64,000 bases of DNA. Origin: Paludibacter sp. Lineage in GTDB: Bacteria > Bacteroidota > Bacteroidia > Bacteroidales > Paludibacteraceae. Shown here piece by piece: positions 37,939 to 47,311 of the stretch. The position numbers and the translations under genes are program-made. Under the pieces are notes generated by a model. The model was given only the letters and a program-made list of their open reading frames with translations. It ran no database searches and was not told where the DNA came from. The first letter of the stretch is position 1. Every line of letters begins with the position of its first letter. The stretch covers positions 62,001 through 126,000 of the forward strand of contig JAQVAV010000007.1 of assembly GCA_028690665.1 (NCBI GenBank), read 5' to 3'.

Positions 37939-40737
37939 TCAGAAAGAACCTTCAGGTCCTCCTCCAAAACCACCTCTGTCACCTCCACGCATTCCGCGAC
38001 TGAAGCTTTGACGCATATTCTGGCCTCCGAACCTGTTTAATTTATAGGCAAATTTTACAAGTACATAAGTCGGCAATGTGTTATAGCTACTGTTTTGAAT
38101 ATAATTATCGCCAATACTCTGACGTATATTAAGACGTTGATGTAGAATGTCGCTTGCAATCAAAGACAACGTTCCTTTATTTTTAAACATTGTTTTGTCT
38201 AAAGAAGCATTCCACATTATTTCGCTTAAATCCATATTGGTATATCCTGCACGGTCGGAATAAGCGATATCTGAACTTAACGTAAAATTATACGGGAAAC
38301 GGATTACCATGTTTGCACGACCTGTCCAGTCCCATGTTTCGGTTTGTATATTCTTGAGATTATTAAGTGAGTTGCCATATTGTATATTCCCTCTTAGTCC
38401 TAACTCTACATAATCGCTTGTGTAAGTCAGGGATAATTCTTCCGATGAGTTGTAGTTTCGGGTTCTGCTTAAATTTAAATCAACATACGATAAACTATTT
38501 GATAAAATTTTATCAGCATCAATATTGTAGGATGTGTAAGCATAGTTGGTACTGTAGTTGAAACGGGTATTTGTGTTGAAATGTAATGTTTTGGCAATCA
38601 GTGGCGTATTGTACATGATATTCCATATCGCCGAAACAGGCATGTTGTCCTTCAGGTTCACAGTTTGGTTATACTGCTTCAGTGTATTATCGTATATTTT
38701 ATTAGATACCAAAGCATCTTTTGTAAAATTGAAATTAATGAACGTATTAAATGACGAAAATTTGGTTGCATTGAAAGAACTGTACATTAATCTGAAGTTG
38801 TTCGAGAAAGCTGGATCGAGTCCCGGATTCCCGACTGTTTCGTTCATTAAATCAGAGTTGTTTTTGACTGGTTGCATTTGAGATATTGAAGGCTGCTGAG
38901 TACGTCCCCTGTAGTCTAATCGGATAAATTGTTTCTTTCCCAGGTTGTATTTAAGGCGGGCTGTAGGAGCAAAATTAAACACTCCGTAAGTTGTATCGTT
39001 CTGCTGTCCGTCTCCATAAGTTCTGATATTTTCGGTTTGGGATGGCTGAGCGTTTAATCCTAGCATAATATTATAGTTTTGCTCGGTATAACGATAATTT
39101 AATTCTATGGATTCCTGATAAAAATTATTTTTAAAAGTATTGCTGTACTCACTATTATAGTTTGTGTAGGTGTTGTTAATAGTGTCGAGATCATATTGTT
39201 CCTTTTGGGAATATGTACTCGAATTATTCAATGAAACAGCTGCCTCAATCATGTTTTTATTATTCCATAAAGGTTCAACAAAGGACATCCTTAGGCCGGT
39301 TGAGTAATTGTTTGACAGGTTTGTACTGTACTGGTCAATAAGTGTAGTCGAGTCCGGAGTGTATTTACTCGAAACGTTATACGAATCATTGTTGTTTTGC
39401 GAAAAATTTGTATTCAGTCTGATTGTGAAATTTCTTCCTTTTTTAGAGGTGAATTTGTGATTGAAGATTAAATTTAGTCCACCGGATAAGGAAGTTCCAT
39501 CCCCCCAGTTATGAGAGTCTCCCCAACTGGTGGAATCTCCTTCAGTCAGATATGAATAATCTTTGAATGCATCTGAACTTGTTTGGTTATAGTTCATATT
39601 CGGTTGAAAAATGAAAGTGTTCAGGCTATCAGGTTTCCATTCCATTTCCAGGCGCATGTTGGCTGCATATTTGTCATTCATCGAACTGCCTGCCGAAATA
39701 TCGTTATATGTTATGTCCGACAGGTAACTCTCCCGGTTACTTTTAGTAATACTCAAATTACTACCGTGGTTGAGTGTCATATCTCCCCCAATTTTTACTT
39801 TGTCATTAACTTCGGTATTGTTGTTAATACCAATATTTTGAGAAGTGGTAATACCGCCGTTAGCTCCGCCGCCCCAGTTGCCTCTGCCACGCGAACTTCT
39901 TGAATTGTTCAGATTGTTGCCACCGGCATTGATGGAAGTCTGGGCATTTCCACGCATTATGTTTACCGATGCTCCGGCATCGTACCTGAAATCTTCGTTA
40001 AGGTCTGCTCCAGCAGCTCCATATATGTTTCCGAAAATTCCTTTACGACGGTTGGGCTTGGTTGTCAGGTTTATAATTCGTTCAGTGTCAGAGTCTTCAA
40101 AACCTGTTAGTTGTGCCATGTCTGATTTTTGGTCAAGTACCTGAACTTTTTCGATCATATCTGCGGGAAGATTTTTGCTGGCTTGTTCAATGTCGCCATC
40201 AAAGAATTTTTTTCCGTCAACTCTGATTTTTTTTATTTCTTCTCCGTTAACCGTAATTTTGCCTTCGGTACTGACTTCAACACCTGGCAACTTTTTCAAG
40301 AGATCTTCAACTACCGCGTTTTCCTGGGTTTTGAATGCTGTTGCGTTGTATTCCAGGGTATCGCCTTTTACCACCATTTGGGCGGCAGTGCCTTTCACAT
40401 CAACTTCTTTTAGCAATTCAACATCTTCTTTTAATTGTACGGGCTTTAAAATCAGATCTCTATTGTCCATATAAATGTTTCTCTTCAGAATTTTGTATCC
40501 TACCGAACTTACTACGAGAATATAGTCGCCCTTTTTTATTTTGGAAAGAGTGAAACTTCCTTTCTCATCCGTTTGGGCTCCTTTTATAAGCGCTGAATCC
40601 GCGGATAGGAGACGAACTGTTGCCATTTCAAGAGCCTGTCCGTTTTTATCGTCAAAAACTGATGATTGAATACTGTGTTGTGCATTGGCATGCAGGCTGA
40701 TAAATAGTACAGCAATGAATAATGGGAATCGTTTCAT
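37939..40737 (-). CDS. Outer-membrane beta-barrel protein with carboxypeptidase-regulatory-like N-terminus (TonB-receptor-like)
   Basis: A 932-residue outer-membrane protein from ATG 40737 (signal peptide MKRFPLFIAVLFISLHANAQ). Order: CarboxypepD_reg-like Ig domain (SVFDDKNGQALEMATVRLL), plug-like region (VEDLLKKLPGVEVSTEGKITVNGEEIKKI), then a long barrel of the OMP_b-brl_3 type. It ends with a Gly/Arg-rich tail (RGMRGGDRGGFGGG). It has no SusD partner next door, so it is not a polysaccharide utilisation pair. Ligand and role are unknown. A CCGTGCC/GGCACGG hairpin lies in its 5' leader. Confidence 0.88.
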   Translation of the reverse strand: MKRFPLFIAVLFISLHANAQHSIQSSVFDDKNGQALEMATVRLLSADSALIKGAQTDEKGSFTLSKIKKGDYILVVSSVGYKILKRNIYMDNRDLILKPVQLKEDVELLKEVDVKGTAAQMVVKGDTLEYNATAFKTQENAVVEDLLKKLPGVEVSTEGKITVNGEEIKKIRVDGKKFFDGDIEQASKNLPADMIEKVQVLDQKSDMAQLTGFEDSDTERIINLTTKPNRRKGIFGNIYGAAGADLNEDFRYDAGASVNIMRGNAQTSINAGGNNLNNSRSSRGRGNWGGGANGGITTSQNIGINNNTEVNDKVKIGGDMTLNHGSNLSITKSNRESYLSDITYNDISAGSSMNDKYAANMRLEMEWKPDSLNTFIFQPNMNYNQTSSDAFKDYSYLTEGDSTSWGDSHNWGDGTSLSGGLNLIFNHKFTSKKGRNFTIRLNTNFSQNNNDSYNVSSKYTPDSTTLIDQYSTNLSNNYSTGLRMSFVEPLWNNKNMIEAAVSLNNSSTYSQKEQYDLDTINNTYTNYNSEYSNTFKNNFYQESIELNYRYTEQNYNIMLGLNAQPSQTENIRTYGDGQQNDTTYGVFNFAPTARLKYNLGKKQFIRLDYRGRTQQPSISQMQPVKNNSDLMNETVGNPGLDPAFSNNFRLMYSSFNATKFSSFNTFINFNFTKDALVSNKIYDNTLKQYNQTVNLKDNMPVSAIWNIMYNTPLIAKTLHFNTNTRFNYSTNYAYTSYNIDADKILSNSLSYVDLNLSRTRNYNSSEELSLTYTSDYVELGLRGNIQYGNSLNNLKNIQTETWDWTGRANMVIRFPYNFTLSSDIAYSDRAGYTNMDLSEIMWNASLDKTMFKNKGTLSLIASDILHQRLNIRQSIGDNYIQNSSYNTLPTYVLVKFAYKLNRFGGQNMRQSFSRGMRGGDRGGFGGGPEGSF

Positions 40738-41163
40738 AAAGATTTGATTTAAATTCATAAAGAATCCGTGCCAGATGTAGAGAGGCACGGGTTCACTGAA
40801 TTTTATACCTTAAAAGATACGCTATAATTTTTTTGAATTAAATTGTTATAGAAAAACAAGTCTACAACTAAAAGTCATTTGCAACATTTGACCGCAAACC
40901 GGTTAAATGGTTTAAAAGAAAAATGAAATTTGGAATTTTTTTAGAAAATGGTAAATGAAAAATGGGAATAACCTCCGGATTAGAATATAAAGTTGTTCCT
41001 TTTTTTATAAATATTTTATCCAGATAAATCGGTTTGACAAATTTTACACTTTAGAGATTTCGGAAGGTGTCCAACAAGTAATTTGTGGACTTTTAGATAC
41101 CTCCATTCTGTCCGAAAAATATAACCATGTTTAATTCTATCTGATTCAAAGGTAAAAATGAGT
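40738..41163. other. Intergenic region between beta-barrel and lysozyme genes
   Basis: These 426 bases contain no gene. On the minus strand the leader of the beta-barrel gene holds a 7-bp hairpin (40766-40790, GGCACGG/CCGTGCC). At 41066-41095 an imperfect hairpin GGTGTCCA...TGGAC lies downstream of the lysozyme stop. No full promoter match is seen. Confidence 0.5.
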
Positions 41164-41865
41164 TTAATATAAAATCTTTTTTAATTGTTTTTTAGTTCCG
41201 TTAAAAATATTGAAATCTACATTTCCTCTGATTCCTGAAAGCTGAAATTTGTCTGTTGTTTGCCAAAAAGTCCATTCGCAATCCGGTTTACGACGGTAAT
41301 CACAGACCCAGAGTATATGAGGGTTCTTTAATTTCCCTTTCAGGTAATCTGTATAATAATCATAATCGCAATAGATAATAGGTTTCTTCCCGGTTTTTGT
41401 AGTTACTGTTTTGAGAAAAGCAATAATTTCCTGGGTTACAACAGATCTCGAAGGCATGTTTTTTTTATATTCAACGTCTAATACCGGAGGTAAATCCCCT
41501 TTTTGCAGTTTTACATTTTGTAGGAAATGTTCTGCCTGAGCACGTCCGTTGCTGGTGTAGGAAAAGAAATGATACGAACCTACGATAATTTTTTTCTTAC
41601 GGGCATTTTTGTAATTTTCTTTATATTTCGAATCTATATGTGTCGCGCCTTCGGTAGCTTTAAAGAAAATGAAGTAGGGCTTTTGTGTATTTAGTTTTTC
41701 CCAGTTTACATCACTCTGATGATGTGAAAGATCGACTCCCCATATTTTTCCTTCTGCTTTAATCTGGGCAAATGTAACACGTCTGTAATTGTTGTTGGGT
41801 AAAAGAGTTTGTGCTGAAAAAATAAATATTAAAAGAAATAGTTTGTATGTATTTGATTTATACAT
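41164..41865 (-). CDS. GH25 family lysozyme (muramidase), exported
   Basis: Hydrolyses the MurNAc-GlcNAc bond of peptidoglycan. The 233-residue protein has an N-terminal hydrophobic signal (about 1-22). Family motifs are GVDLSHHQSDVNW (Asp45), FKATEG, GSYHFFSY, the catalytic pair in LDVEY (Asp130/Glu132), and WTFWQTTD near the end. Length is that of single-domain GH25 enzymes, with no cell-wall-binding repeats. It is divergent from the polysaccharide export locus and not clearly part of it. A weak TAATTTTG lies upstream (complement of 41937-41944). Confidence 0.93.
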   Translation of the reverse strand: MYKSNTYKLFLLIFIFSAQTLLPNNNYRRVTFAQIKAEGKIWGVDLSHHQSDVNWEKLNTQKPYFIFFKATEGATHIDSKYKENYKNARKKKIIVGSYHFFSYTSNGRAQAEHFLQNVKLQKGDLPPVLDVEYKKNMPSRSVVTQEIIAFLKTVTTKTGKKPIIYCDYDYYTDYLKGKLKNPHILWVCDYRRKPDCEWTFWQTTDKFQLSGIRGNVDFNIFNGTKKQLKKILY

Positions 41866-42298
41866 TTTTATTGGAAACGTTGATTTTTGATTTTTATTGA
41901 AACTATTATTTGAGGAGCAGCGTTTTTTCAGGGAAACAAAATTAGATAAAATTTATGTATTAAAAACGCGGTTTATAGCACATTTCCGGATTTAAATTTG
42001 TTTATAGGTTTGTTGAGTGTAAAGAGTATCTGTTAAATGGTTGTTGGGCTTTAATTCTGACTTAAATTGTGTTTATAATTATAAAATTTACAATAACCAT
42101 AACCATGACATTTCCAGTTGTTTAGAAAGATGATAATAAATGTGCTTTTAGATACTAACTTATTTAGCTCAAAATAGTGGCGATTCATTGAAATTTTGTA
42201 GTTATATTTGCGTACAAAAAATACGCTGAGTTTCAGCATTTACGGCAGTTATGTATGTGACTGACGTGATTTTTCATATAGATAAGCGAGATAATTTT
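41866..42298. other. Divergent intergenic region at the left edge of the polysaccharide locus
   Basis: These 433 AT-rich bases carry no gene. Rightward there is a TATATTTG -7 box (42203-42210) followed by a small hairpin GCTGA-GTT-TCAGC (near 42225). Leftward there is a TAATTTTG. I see no inverted repeats that would suggest an invertible capsule promoter. Confidence 0.5.
42203..42210 (+). promoter_or_regulatory. -7 element of the polysaccharide export locus
   Basis: TATATTTG followed by CG matches TAnnTTTG, about 90 bases before the wzm ATG. The -33 box is not obvious. A short GCTGA/TCAGC hairpin lies just after the expected start of transcription. Confidence 0.45.
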
Positions 42299-43135
42299 AT
42301 GGGATATACAACAGTAATTAAACCTAAAAACAAACTATTTGAAGTTGATCTGAAAGAAATCTGGAGATACCGTGATTTGTTCTCCATGTTTGTGAAACGG
42401 GATATTATTACCCAATACAAACAAACGATTCTCGGCCCAGCCTGGTTTTTTATTCAGCCGGCACTTACCACTATCATGTACATGGTTGTTTTTGGAGGTA
42501 TCGCCGGAATTAGTACAGATGGACTTCCACAGCCGCTTTTTTATCTTTCGGGCATTGTTTGTTGGCAGTATTTTGCCGACTGTCTGAATAAAACTTCTTC
42601 TACTTTCACTACGAATCAGGGGATATTTGGTAAAGTTTATTTTCCACGACTAATTGTTCCTTTGTCAACGGTAACTTCCAATCTGGTTCGTATGGGTATT
42701 CAGTTTCTGTTATTTTTGGCCGTTTATATTTATTACCTTATTGTTGGAGCTTCGGTTGCTCCCAATGCTTATGCCCTGCTTATTCCTGTCTTAATTCTTA
42801 TGCTTGCCGGTTTGTCGCTTGGTTTTGGTATTATTATTTCTTCCATGACCACCAAATACCGTGACCTGACCATTCTTTTTACATTCATAGTACAACTTTG
42901 GATGTATGCTACTCCGGTCATTTATCCACTTAGCACTATGTCGCCGAAACGTCAGTGGATAATGGCTCTTAATCCTGTTACATCTATCCTCGAAACTTTC
43001 AAATACGGAACCATGGGTGTTGGTACCTTTAGTTGGGGTATGCTGGGTTATAGCTTTGCATTTATGGTAGTATTGCTTGCGATTGGCATAGTCGTGTTTA
43101 ATAAAGTGCAGCGGTCATTTATGGATACTGTATAA
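42299..43135 (+). CDS. wzm: Polysaccharide ABC exporter, membrane subunit (Wzm/TagG type)
   Basis: ABC-2 type permease exporting lipid-linked O-polysaccharide or capsule. I start at ATG 42299 (MGYTTVIKPKNKLFEVDLKE), 278 residues; an upstream in-frame ATG at 42251 would add 16 unlikely residues. It has six hydrophobic segments and the family stretch FVKRDIITQYKQTILGPAWF, plus WMYATPVIYPLS. Its partner ATPase wzt lies 517 bases downstream, separated by an inserted four-helix-bundle gene and repeats. Confidence 0.94.
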   Translation: MGYTTVIKPKNKLFEVDLKEIWRYRDLFSMFVKRDIITQYKQTILGPAWFFIQPALTTIMYMVVFGGIAGISTDGLPQPLFYLSGIVCWQYFADCLNKTSSTFTTNQGIFGKVYFPRLIVPLSTVTSNLVRMGIQFLLFLAVYIYYLIVGASVAPNAYALLIPVLILMLAGLSLGFGIIISSMTTKYRDLTILFTFIVQLWMYATPVIYPLSTMSPKRQWIMALNPVTSILETFKYGTMGVGTFSWGMLGYSFAFMVVLLAIGIVVFNKVQRSFMDTV

Positions 43136-43140
43136 GTTGT

Positions 43141-43169
43141 AAAGTTTAAAGTTACAAAGTATAAAGTTC
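43141..43169 (+). repeat. AAAGTNN heptamer repeat, left of the S23 gene
   Basis: AAAGTTT, AAAGTTA, then after one base AAAGTAT and AAAGTTC. It begins 5 bases after the wzm stop and resembles the array on the other side of the four-helix-bundle gene. Confidence 0.7.
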
Positions 43170-43192
43170 CTAAATTTACTTATCCGCTTATT

Positions 43193-43537
43193 ATGAAGGC
43201 AGAACGTTTTGAAGATTTATTGGTTTGGCAAAGGTCAAAGGAATTGGCAAAAACAATTTATTTTTGTTTTGCTGAGAGTAAAGACTATTCTTTCAAAGAT
43301 CAAATCCAAAGAGCTTCGGTTTCAGTAATGAATAATATTGCTGAAGGTTTTGAGCGAAAATCCAATAATGAATTTAAGTATTTTCTGTATATTTCAAAAG
43401 GGTCATGCGCTGAAGTTAGATCCATGTTGGTGCTGGCACTTGAATTAAATAAAATATCACAGACTGATTATGAAAAACTGAATCAAGAGTCTGTCGAAAT
43501 CTCAAAAATGATTTCAGGCTTAATTAAGACACTTTAA
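43193..43537 (+). CDS. Four-helix bundle protein (S23/23S rRNA intervening-sequence family)
   Basis: A 114-residue, all-helical protein of the S23/IVP family, first found inside 23S rRNA intervening sequences. Family signatures are FEDLLVWQRSKELAK, DQIQRASVSVMNNIAEGFER and FLYISKGSCAEVRSML. Function is unknown. It splits the wzm-wzt pair and is bracketed by AAAGTNN heptamers, which suggests it arrived as a unit. Stand-alone members are frequent in Bacteroidota genomes. It is likely expressed with the exporter. Confidence 0.9.
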   Translation: MKAERFEDLLVWQRSKELAKTIYFCFAESKDYSFKDQIQRASVSVMNNIAEGFERKSNNEFKYFLYISKGSCAEVRSMLVLALELNKISQTDYEKLNQESVEISKMISGLIKTL

Positions 43538-43542
43538 GTCAT

Positions 43543-43570
43543 AAAGTTTAAAGTTAAAAGTTTAAAGGGG
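43543..43570 (+). repeat. AAAGTNN heptamer repeat, right of the S23 gene
   Basis: AAAGTTT, AAAGTTA, AAAGTTT and AAAGGGG follow in exact 7-base phase, 5 bases after the S23 stop codon. Confidence 0.7.
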
Positions 43571-43587
43571 TGAAATATAGGTTTCAA

Positions 43588-43647
43588 ACTTTCAACTTTC
43601 AACTTTCAAACTTTTCAACTTTCAACTTTCAACTTTCAAACTTTTAA
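43588..43647 (+). repeat. Two tandem 30-base units made of ACTTTCA heptamers, upstream of wzt
   Basis: Bases 43588-43617 and 43618-43647 are the same 30-base unit with one difference (…TTTTCA against …TTTTAA). Each unit holds three ACTTTCA heptamers followed by a nine-base variant. The array ends 5 bases before the wzt ATG, so it occupies the ribosome-binding region. Confidence 0.8.
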
Positions 43648-43652
43648 CTCAG

Positions 43653-44888
43653 ATGACAGCGATAGAATTTGAAAATATCAGTAAACAATACCGGCTGGGG
43701 TTGGTTTCCACCCGTACCTTGTCACATGACCTGAACCGTTGGTGGAAGATGAACATTTTAGGCAAAGAGGATCCTTATCTGAAAATTGGTGAGGTGAACG
43801 ACCGTGCACATCGAGGGGAAAGCGAATATGTGTGGGCGTTAAAAGACATAAACTTTAAAGTGGAGCAGGGCGATGTTTTAGGAATTATCGGGAAAAATGG
43901 TGCTGGGAAATCTACCTTACTGAAAATACTTTCTAAAGTAACCACACCAACTACCGGAACAATTAAAGCTCGTGGAAGGATTGCTTCTCTGCTTGAAGTA
44001 GGAACAGGCTTTCACCCTGAAATGACCGGACGGGAAAATATATATATGAATGGTGCCATTATGGGTATGACCAAAGCCGAAATTACCCGTAAGTTAGATG
44101 AAATAGTAGATTTCTCAGGAGTAGAGCGTTATTTGGATACACCGGTAAAAAGATATTCCAGTGGTATGACGGTACGTCTTGGTTTTGCCATTGCAGCTCA
44201 CCTCGAACCGGAAATTCTGGTTGTAGACGAAGTTCTTGCTGTTGGCGATGCCGAATTTCAGAAAAAAGCCATTGGTAAAATGCAGGACGTCTCCAAAGGA
44301 GAAGGGAGAACAGTGTTGTTTGTAAGCCATAATATGGGGAGTATCTCAACTTTATGTAAATCAGGAATTCTTCTTAAAAATGGGAGTGTGTCCTATTTTG
44401 GAAATGTGAATAAATGTATTAATCAATATATTTCGGAAGGATCTCAAGATGCTACCTATTTTGGAAATAACTTTAACAATGATGTCTATTACAAACAAGT
44501 TTCTATTATTAATTCTAAAGGTGTAAGTTCAAATACAATTGCATTTAACGACAGAGTTGGAATTCAATTTGAGTTGGGTATAAATAATTATATTTTAAAC
44601 TCGACCTTAAGTTTTACACTGTATGATTCGAAGTTAAACGCAATCTTCACTTCTCATAATATGTTAAGTAATGGTTCAAAATCAATAACTGCATATTTAC
44701 CTACGGAATTATTGTTGGCAGGAACATATTATGTTAAACCTATTTTGCATGTTCCAAATTTACGTTTTTTAGATAATTGTGATACACTCATATCTTTCAC
44801 TATAGAAGATACAGGAAGTGAACATTCTTTTTATAATAGACCAGATTTAGGTGTAATAAATATTGTTCCGCAATGGTTAGAAAATTAA
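43653..44888 (+). CDS. wzt: Polysaccharide ABC exporter ATPase with substrate-recognition domain (Wzt)
   Basis: ATP-binding subunit, 411 residues. The ATPase part has Walker [10 protein letters not shown] (80-88), signature [14 protein letters not shown] and Walker [12 protein letters not shown]. Residues after about 235 form a Wzt C-terminal beta-sandwich, which in E. coli O8/O9a binds the polysaccharide end. Base composition drops sharply in GC at about 44,340, between the two parts, suggesting that the recognition domain came with the AT-rich cluster. The stop overlaps the next gene by 16 bases. The ribosome-binding region consists of heptamer repeats. Confidence 0.94.
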   Translation: MTAIEFENISKQYRLGLVSTRTLSHDLNRWWKMNILGKEDPYLKIGEVNDRAHRGESEYVWALKDINFKVEQGDVLGIIGKNGAGKSTLLKILSKVTTPTTGTIKARGRIASLLEVGTGFHPEMTGRENIYMNGAIMGMTKAEITRKLDEIVDFSGVERYLDTPVKRYSSGMTVRLGFAIAAHLEPEILVVDEVLAVGDAEFQKKAIGKMQDVSKGEGRTVLFVSHNMGSISTLCKSGILLKNGSVSYFGNVNKCINQYISEGSQDATYFGNNFNNDVYYKQVSIINSKGVSSNTIAFNDRVGIQFELGINNYILNSTLSFTLYDSKLNAIFTSHNMLSNGSKSITAYLPTELLLAGTYYVKPILHVPNLRFLDNCDTLISFTIEDTGSEHSFYNRPDLGVINIVPQWLEN

Positions 44889-45535
44889 TAAGAAATATAG
44901 GTTATAGGATTATTAAGTTCTTTGTGCCTGAAATTTCAATACTTCGAAGAAACATAAATTGGAAGAGGTTGGAAAGTTCCAATGAAAACTCTGAAATATC
45001 TACAACATCTTTATTGCAACATCCTTTTTGTGTAATAAATTCAGCTATTGATTCTTATAGTTATATATCAGTAAATTCAAATGTTTCGTATACTCAGATA
45101 GGCAAATTCTGTTCAATAGGTCCCAATTTTATAAGTGGTTGGGGTATTCATCCTACTAATGGAATAAGTACAGCACCAATGTTTTATTCTACTTTGAAGC
45201 AAAATGGAACAACATTTAGTAATACAAATAAAATAGAAGAACATAAACATTCAATAATTGGTAATGATGTGTTTATTGGAGCAAATGTAATTGTATTAGA
45301 TGGAGTAAAAATAGGCGATGGCGCAATAATCGGTGCTGGCGCAGTTGTCTCCAAAAATATACCACCGTATGCAATAGCGGTAGGTTGTCCAATAAAAATT
45401 ATCAAGTATCGTTTTGAAAAAGAGCAAATTGATGCTCTTTTAAAAATAAAATGGTGGGAATTTTCTGAGGATAAACTTCAGGATGTAGAAAGAATGTTTT
45501 TTGATGTGAATTTATTTATTGAAAAGTATGCCTGA
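44873..45535 (+). CDS. Left-handed beta-helix acyltransferase (CatB/NeuD-like)
   Basis: Probable sugar O- or N-acetyltransferase, 220 residues. Hexapeptide repeats run from about residue 55 ([21 protein letters not shown]) to [20 protein letters not shown], with the xenobiotic-acyltransferase-like [12 protein letters not shown] loop. The C-terminal [10 protein letters not shown] is seen in CatB-like members of polysaccharide clusters. It overlaps wzt by 16 bases and the next gene by 8 bases. It is first of a cassette (acyltransferase, GT2, GT4) that recurs at 54,065. Confidence 0.88.
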   Translation: MVRKLIRNIGYRIIKFFVPEISILRRNINWKRLESSNENSEISTTSLLQHPFCVINSAIDSYSYISVNSNVSYTQIGKFCSIGPNFISGWGIHPTNGISTAPMFYSTLKQNGTTFSNTNKIEEHKHSIIGNDVFIGANVIVLDGVKIGDGAIIGAGAVVSKNIPPYAIAVGCPIKIIKYRFEKEQIDALLKIKWWEFSEDKLQDVERMFFDVNLFIEKYA

Positions 45536-46289
45536 ATTATCCATAATTACAATAAATAGAAATAATGCTGATGGATTGAAAAAAACCATTGAAAGCGTTG
45601 TGTATCAAACTTATACTGACTTTGAGTACATTGTAATTGACGGTAATAGCACCGACAATAGTGTAGATGTTATAAAAGCTTATGCTTTCAATATTAATTA
45701 TTGGGTAAGTGAACCTGATTTGGGTATATATAATGCTATGAATAAAGGACTCCGAAAAGCAATGGGCGAATACTGTCTATTCCTGAATTCAGGAGATTAT
45801 TTGGTTGACTCTAATGTGTTGAGTACTGTTTTTGAAAATAATTTTAATGAAGATTTGATTTATGGTGATCAATTAATTGAACAAAATCAATCGCTGGTGA
45901 AGAGAACTTTTCTAATTCCGGAATATATAACATTTCGTAGCTTTATGAGTTCCACTTTACCTCATCAATGTACATTTATTCGGAGATCATTATTCTTAGT
46001 TGTTGGTCTGTACAATGAAAACAATAAAATAGTCTCAGACTGGGAATTTAATGTGTTGGCTCTGTTTAAATACAATTGTTCTCTTCGAAAAATAGATATA
46101 GCCATATCAGTTTATGATACAAATGGAATAAGTTCCAGCATGGATTATATGGAAATTCATAATCATGAAAAAAGACAGTTACTATATAAATATTTTCCTC
46201 GGTTTATGAAAGATTATGATGCTATGGTTAGACTGGAAAAAAGTAAGACATTTAAACTTGCCAAAACTCTCAGAAAACTCTTTAAGTAA
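45528..46289 (+). CDS. Family 2 glycosyltransferase (cassette A)
   Basis: GT-A inverting glycosyltransferase, 253 residues from ATG 45528. N-terminus [21 protein letters not shown] with the nucleotide-binding DGNSTDNS, acceptor-site [14 protein letters not shown], and [10 protein letters not shown]. No membrane segment. It is clearly related to the GT2 at 54,667 (shared [33 protein letters not shown]). Donor and acceptor are not predictable. It overlaps the preceding acyltransferase stop. Confidence 0.92.
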   Translation: MPELSIITINRNNADGLKKTIESVVYQTYTDFEYIVIDGNSTDNSVDVIKAYAFNINYWVSEPDLGIYNAMNKGLRKAMGEYCLFLNSGDYLVDSNVLSTVFENNFNEDLIYGDQLIEQNQSLVKRTFLIPEYITFRSFMSSTLPHQCTFIRRSLFLVVGLYNENNKIVSDWEFNVLALFKYNCSLRKIDIAISVYDTNGISSSMDYMEIHNHEKRQLLYKYFPRFMKDYDAMVRLEKSKTFKLAKTLRKLFK

Positions 46290-47309
46290 ATGAACCGGAA
46301 AACTTATGTTATTTATTATGAATGGCCGAATACAGCCAATAACCATGCTGGTATGGCTTATTTGTTTCGGACATTGAAAATGCATAATAAAAAAGAAATG
46401 CAATTAATCCGAATTCCGGGTCGGATCAATGAATGGGGGAGGTATATGCAAAAAGTATATCGCTATTTCTTAGTTTTTGCATTGAGATTATTGACAACTT
46501 CCAGTGATAAAATTTTATTTGTAGAGTATTTAGGAAATAGATCCGGCAATCAAACTGAAATCGCAAAGAAACTCATAGAATATGGAGTTAAAGCCAAACT
46601 TTATGGGATAGTCCATTTATCTGCAAGCCATTTACGTGAACTATATGGAAACGATGATTATGTAAAGACAGGGTTGTCTCAGCTGGAAAAAGTAATCGTA
46701 TTGGGTAGTAGTCTACAAGGTTACTTTATAAGTTTGGGCTTTCAAAGTAAAGTAATCTGCACGTTTCATTACGTTGATACAAACTATTATAAGCCCGCTG
46801 AAAGTAAAGCTAATAATTCCCGTTTACGTGTAATTGCAATGGGCTCTTTAAAGAGAAATCATAATGCTTTAAGAGAAATTATTGCATCATCTCCAGAAGT
46901 TGATTTTGATGTTTGTATGGGTAATACAAATTTGGAAAATGTTTTTAATGATTTACAAAATGTAATCTTACATGGTTTTTTGGCAGAAGATGAATTATTG
47001 AAATTAATGCAGCAAGCAGATATAAGCATTTCGGTTATAGATGATACAATTGGTAGTAATGTAATTACAACCTCATTGGCTTGTGGATTACCACAAATCG
47101 TATCAAATGTGGGATCCATAAAAGATTATTGCAATGAATCTAATTCGATATTATGTGAATCCAATTTTGAATTTGTAGCAGCAATAGAAAAACTAAAAAA
47201 TGATGTTGAACTTAGACAAGAAATGTCTAAATTTTCAACTGAAAAATCAAAAGATTTTGATATTCTAAATTTCAATAGCTGGTTTGTAAATAATATCCTA
47301 GTTAGTTGA
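46290..47309 (+). CDS. Family 4-like glycosyltransferase (cassette A)
   Basis: GT-B type transferase, 339 residues, beginning TYVIYYEWPNTANNHAGMAYL. The C-terminal nucleotide-binding half includes DDTIGSNVITTSLACGLP and NVGSIKDYCNESNSILC. It has no gap to the previous GT2 gene. Its paralogue at 55,478 shares the start (YYEW.NT.NNHAGMAYL) and the SNVI.TSLACGL block, showing cassette duplication. The EX7E motif is atypical, so assignment to GT4 is by general shape. Confidence 0.88.
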   Translation: MNRKTYVIYYEWPNTANNHAGMAYLFRTLKMHNKKEMQLIRIPGRINEWGRYMQKVYRYFLVFALRLLTTSSDKILFVEYLGNRSGNQTEIAKKLIEYGVKAKLYGIVHLSASHLRELYGNDDYVKTGLSQLEKVIVLGSSLQGYFISLGFQSKVICTFHYVDTNYYKPAESKANNSRLRVIAMGSLKRNHNALREIIASSPEVDFDVCMGNTNLENVFNDLQNVILHGFLAEDELLKLMQQADISISVIDDTIGSNVITTSLACGLPQIVSNVGSIKDYCNESNSILCESNFEFVAAIEKLKNDVELRQEMSKFSTEKSKDFDILNFNSWFVNNILVS

Positions 47310-47311
47310 AT

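Noticed and set aside
41866-42298. Invertible capsule promoter
   Set aside because: I looked for paired inverted repeats flanking the promoter and for a nearby recombinase gene. Neither is present.
43588-43647. Repeat array as a CRISPR
   Set aside because: Units are contiguous with no spacers, are of low complexity, and there are no cas genes.
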